Source: Symbiodinium natans
Lineage: Eukaryota; Sar; Dinophyceae; Suessiales; Symbiodiniaceae
Length of the DNA: 64,000 nucleotides
Direction: 5' to 3'
NCBI GenBank assembly: GCA_905221605.1
Contig: CAJNDS010002088.1
Span: forward strand, 362,001-426,000
Part shown: positions 60,673 through 64,000 of the stretch, one piece after another
Numbering within the stretch: position 1 is the stretch's first letter
Layout of the letters: the number at the start of each line of letters is the position of its first letter
Made by a program: the position numbers and the translations under genes
Notes under the pieces: model-generated
What the model was told of the DNA's origin: nothing
What the model saw: the letters and a program-made list of their open reading frames with translations, nothing else
The model's database searches: none

Positions 60673-60917
60673 TTGGGGTCTAAGGTTTAGGGCTTGTGAA
60701 AACTCCCGGAACCAAACAAAATCACCCTCCCTCAGCCCACCTTAAACCCTCATCTCCGAAGTTTCCCAGAGAGCCCCCCCTAAACCCTAAAGCCTAAACC
60801 CCAAACCCCAAACCCCAAGCCCTCAAATCCCTTGCGCTCGGGAGTTGCTCAGCTCAGGGCCATGGTCATGGCTTCCCGCCTCTCATCAAGGACCCCCTAC
60901 TTGGAGGCCCATGCGCG

Positions 60918-60962
60918 GTTTAGGGTTTAGGGTTTAGGGTTTCGGGTTTAGGGTTTAGGGTA
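60918..60962 (+). repeat. Interstitial telomere-like array (TTTAGGG)
   Basis: About six units with one TTTCGGG. It follows directly on a Family A left end (CTACTTGGAGGCCCATGCG). Confidence 0.95.
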
Positions 60963-61425
60963 ATCGACATGGGGTTTACGATATTGACCCAAAAGCACAA
61001 GCAACCCCCCCCAACCCCCCCAAACCCGAAAAATCCTTGGGGTCCTCGACCCATGTCGGCCAAAAACGTACTACATTTGCGTTGTATGAACTCTGGGCTT
61101 TAGGGCTTCTGATTCTGTCAGCCCTAGCGGGGCAAGAACACAGTTATTTAGGGTTTTCAGACTTTGAAAGGGCAGCTTTGAGGCGCTGTTGAGCGGGGAA
61201 TCTGAATCCTAGACCCCCCGAACCTAGCAACATGGCAGGGCTCCCTTTTTTGTATTGGGTTTAGGGTTTAGGGTTTAGGGTTCAGGGTTCAGGGTTGGTA
61301 GTCTTACAAGGGGCCTAGGACACGTCAAAAAGGGAGAGGGGCCTCACTGGGAGATCTCGAAGATGCAGGTATACCCCAATCTTCATTGACTCGTCCCTTT
61401 GGAGCATGGGTAGTTCACTAAATTG

Positions 61426-61545
61426 GGGTCCCTTTCTTGGGGTCCGTATTTTAAGGGTGAAGTATTCTTTATCTTAAGGGTGCTGTCTTCTATGGGGGAC
61501 CCCAAAAAAGGGATCCTAATTTGGAGAACTACGAGTACCCACATA
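61426..61545. repeat. Family D/F-like palindromic repeat
   Basis: GGGGTCCCTTTCTTGGGGTC ... GGGACCCCAAAAAAGGGATC, then TAATTTGGAGAACTACGAG. Confidence 0.55.
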
Positions 61546-61557
61546 TGTGTCACTTAC

Positions 61558-61632
61558 TTCTGACAGCTTGAACCTCAAGGTTAGATTGTTCAGCGTGGAA
61601 TGCCCAGTCAACCACCTTGTTGTGTGCGGGGG
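61558..61632 (-). CDS. Candidate exon, function unknown
   Basis: The minus frame reads NKVVDWAFHAEQSNLEVQAV RS. The upstream side is the G/C tract at 61,628-61,646. Confidence 0.4.
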
Positions 61633-61721
61633 GGGGGGGGGGGGGGTGGCCGATCTAGTAGACACCAGATGCCCTAAGCCCGAGAGAAACGCCCTGTAGC
61701 TTTTGAAAATGACGATTTGCC

Positions 61722-61822
61722 ATAAATAAATAAATAATCAAATAAATAAATAAACAAATAAAAAAATAAACAAATAAATAAATAAGTAAATAATATATAT
61801 ATATATATACATATATTTGTTT
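61722..61822. repeat. AAAT tetranucleotide and TA microsatellite
   Basis: AAATAAAT tracts, then (AT)n, then the inverse TTTATTTATTT. Confidence 0.95.
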
Positions 61823-61968
61823 ATTTATTTCTGTACCCAAACCAGATGATCTGAGCCCAGCGCCAGTCATCAGAATCTCCCCAATCGAAAGACCTTTGCA
61901 ACTGTATACGGACAGTCCTAGACTAGTCTAGACCCTAAGCTACGCCCTACAGAACGTGCTTTAAACAT

Positions 61969-63620
61969 GGCTGTTGTGGTGCTTCGCGCGGCCTTTTCAT
62001 CTTTGGCTCGTCAACTACCGAGTGCAGCCGTTTAGGGTGCAGGGTGTAGAGATGTGGTTTCGGGTGCTTAGCAGAATCGGGAAGACTTGTCAGGATATCA
62101 AAAAAGGGAAGACCCTCTATAAGGCTTTAATGGGGATTACTTATCACACCGAGACTTCGAAACAAAAGGAAACATAGGCGGAAACCAGGGTACCCTGGGC
62201 ATCCTAAAAGCAACCTGAGGCCTGGGCTGAAGAAATTCCTCAAGGGCGCCGCAGCCTACGAGGGAACACCTCAGCAGGAAGGAGGAACGCCAAGGTTCAG
62301 GGCCTAGGGTTTCGGGCGGAAGGTTTTTTGTCTAGGGTTTAAGGTTTAGGGTTTAAGGTGTTGTTTAGGGTTTAAGGTTAGGGTTTGGGGACCTGATAGG
62401 GTTTCGGACTATTTCGGAAGCGCTTATTCCCTAAAGCCCCAACCCCAACTCGCAATGCTGAATGCCATGCACTCCCACATCTTTCTAACACTTCCGAACA
62501 TGATTCCGCAGGATCACATTACATTGATGTAGTCCCCCGACAATGTATAAGTTTCCGGGTCCTCCGAAAACACGGCGAAGGCGGCAATCTAAAACTAATC
62601 CTACACCAGGAAGCTGCATGTGTGGGGATTCCGAAATCAGGGGTACCTTATTGGGCTCCTTATTCTAAGGGAATCCTACTATTTGTGGGTCTATATTCGG
62701 GCTCCCTTATTTTCGTAAAGTGTCCATGTCGACCGTAGCTCCCAAAGGGCCTCCCCGGAGGAGTCCAATTACATCAAGGGACTAAGGGAGGGACCCTTAT
62801 AAGGGATCTTATTAGGGTTTGGTTAGGGGGTTATAAGGGGCCTTAGGTATAGAGGGGCTATATAAGGTACACACATATATGTATGTATATAGGGGTTAAT
62901 TTTGGGGAATAAGATATAGGGTCCCTTCTAGGGGTCCATCCTTATACCCCCTTAATCTCATCAGGAGATGTAAGGTGAAACCCTGCCGTGGGGGCCTTTG
63001 GCTGGCGTCGAACTTCCAGGCACCGTCGTTGCCACAAGTGGCAAACCTGGGTCGTGTACTTGGAGGTTGATGGGTAGTTATAAGTAGGGTTATAAGTGTG
63101 GTAACTAGGACCTACAACCCCTCCTTAGGGTACTTATAACCCTACTTATAAGTACCCAATGAGCCTAAAAGTATCCCCGAGACCTAAACCCTAAGGGTCT
63201 TATGGGGGCTAAACCCTAAACCATAAACTTGGGATGTTCCCCCTTATGCTAACAGTCCTTAATAGGGATTATAATAGGGGGTACTATCATGCCTATTAAG
63301 GGTATTCTGGGGGCTACACCCTAAACCCTATAAAACCCATTTGTGGTTCCTTTACTATCCTTATGCGGAGTTCGGGGTTCAGGGGGTCGCACGACAGCGG
63401 GGCGACTTGTAATTCACTCTGGAAGAAAAAGGAAAACCCTAACTAAACCCTAACTCGTGAGAAACGCCTCTCCTGAAACAACAAAAACCTCAAATCCACC
63501 CAAAAAATCATCCTTACAAAGCTGTACACCATCCTGAGTGGTCCACGCTTGGCCAGCATATCCTTAGCTGATTTGTGGCTCGGCCCCAAAAACAGCGACC
63601 CACAACTTCCAAGAGACAGA
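61969..63620 (+). CDS. Multi-exon gene with organelle-type N-terminus, function unknown
   Basis: The first exon begins at ATG 61,969 with MAVVVLRAAFSSLARQLPSA, a mitochondrial-presequence-like start (Ala, Arg, Ser, no acids). Later plus-strand exons: about 62,206-62,297, RPGLKKFLKGAAAYEGTPQQ; 62512-about 62,630 (acceptor TTCCGCAG), YIDVVPRQCISFRVLRKHGE and NLKLILHQEAACVG; about 62,975-63,050; about 63,521-63,620, LYTILSGPRLASISLADLWL. All lie on one strand but their joins are not phase-checked, so this may be more than one gene. Family unknown. Confidence 0.45.
62628..62722 (+). repeat. Family D repeat
   Basis: GGGGATTCCGAAATCAGGGG, TACCTTATTGGGCTCC, GGGAATCCTACTATTTGTGG, ending TTATTTTCGTAAAG. 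Confidence 0.7.
63057..63173. mobile_element. Family A MITE-like element, full copy
   Basis: TACTTGGAGGTTGATGGGTA ... AGTACCCAATGAGCCTAAAA, GTA; core TTATAAGTAGGGTTATAAGT. Confidence 0.88.
63229..63312. mobile_element. Family B element, right end missing
   Basis: TTGGGATGTTCCCCCTTATG, GCTAACAGTCCTTAATAGGG. The right arm stops at CCTATTAAGGGTATTC. Confidence 0.8.
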
Positions 63621-63624
63621 AAAC

Positions 63625-63733
63625 TTTGGGATGTTCCCCTTTATACTAACAGTCCTTAATAGGGACTATGATAGGGGGTACTATACTGTAGTCGCCATTA
63701 AGGACGGGTAGAATTATTGGGGACATCCCAAAG
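63625..63733. mobile_element. Family B MITE-like element, full copy
   Basis: TTTGGGATGTTCCCCTTTAT ... TTATTGGGGACATCCCAAA; inner arms CAGTCCTTAATAGGGAC and GTCGCCATTAAGGACGG. Confidence 0.9.
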
Positions 63734-64000
63734 AATAGGGTGAGAGTACGTAATTCTGTAAATTAAGGTCCTTCTTGGGCCCCTGAAATAGTGCGGCACC
63801 CTTCACAGAAGGACACTCAAACGGGACCCTAATTTGGAGAACTACCTGTTTAGGCTCGAGGACGAACGGTTTAGGGCTACGGGTTTACCGTGTAGGGCTA
63901 AAATACTCTAAGTCAAGGACTGGTCCGTTCTCATCCTTTGAATTTTGTTAAGGCCCCTTTCTCATTTGAGGCTTCCTGGATCAGATGAGGGTTCCCACTA
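63734..64000. other. Right-end spacer, no supported gene
   Basis: It holds a Family F-type tail (about 63,790-63,845) and diverged TTTAGGG units. I see no convincing frame. Confidence 0.5.

Noticed and set aside
1-64000. True chromosome end or bacterial origin
   Set aside because: Heptamer arrays occur in both directions and internally, no terminal array caps either edge, and the genes have introns.

Overview
This window looks like nuclear DNA of an alveolate, most likely a dinoflagellate. The reasons are: plant/alveolate-type telomere heptamers (TTTAGGG and CCCTAAA) scattered on both strands through the whole 64 kb, not only at an end; genes broken into exons of about 45 to 170 bases with GT-AG introns (some junctions look like GC or GA donors); exons that fall into same-strand blocks; and no bacterial signals such as ribosome binding sites, operons or rRNA/tRNA genes. 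The assignment is an inference. A chromerid or another protist with TTTAGGG telomeres is not excluded.

Most long open frames here are chance or antisense frames. The real coding signal is in short exons that I found by translating the unique islands between repeats and checking that splice sites and codon phase agree from exon to exon. Recognisable proteins are few: a single-exon SEC11-type signal peptidase subunit with a damaged active site (7,697-8,296, minus); a multi-exon WD40 protein of the IPI3/WDR18 pre-rRNA-processing family (27,675-30,377, minus); a possible decayed cytosine-5 DNA methyltransferase (19,982-21,064, minus); an ankyrin-like fragment (34,940-35,150, minus); and a cysteine-rich secreted-type protein (57,740-58,915, minus). 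The other gene models have good splice and phase support but no family I can name.

Approximate layout by strand: plus 2.6-5.7 kb; minus 6.4-10.3 kb (with SEC11); plus 11-18.3 kb; minus 18.4-30.4 kb (with a 5 kb telomere-repeat-free island at 19.7-24.7 kb and the IPI3/WDR18 gene); plus 31.4-34.7 kb; minus 34.9-37.4 kb; plus 37.99-38.12 kb; minus 38.7-46.5 kb (one long gene with at least eleven exons plus further exons); mixed 46.9-56 kb; plus 57.0-57.65 kb converging on minus 57.7-58.9 kb; then mixed strands, ending in a plus-strand gene at 61.97-63.62 kb.

Introns and spacers are filled with interstitial telomere-like repeats and at least five families of short (80-150 bp) palindromic elements resembling MITEs, plus long homopolymer G/C tracts and AT microsatellites. 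Several coding islands carry in-frame stops or frameshifts, so part of the content is pseudogenes. Exon borders are exact only where a position is stated with a splice site; others are approximate to about 10-30 bases.
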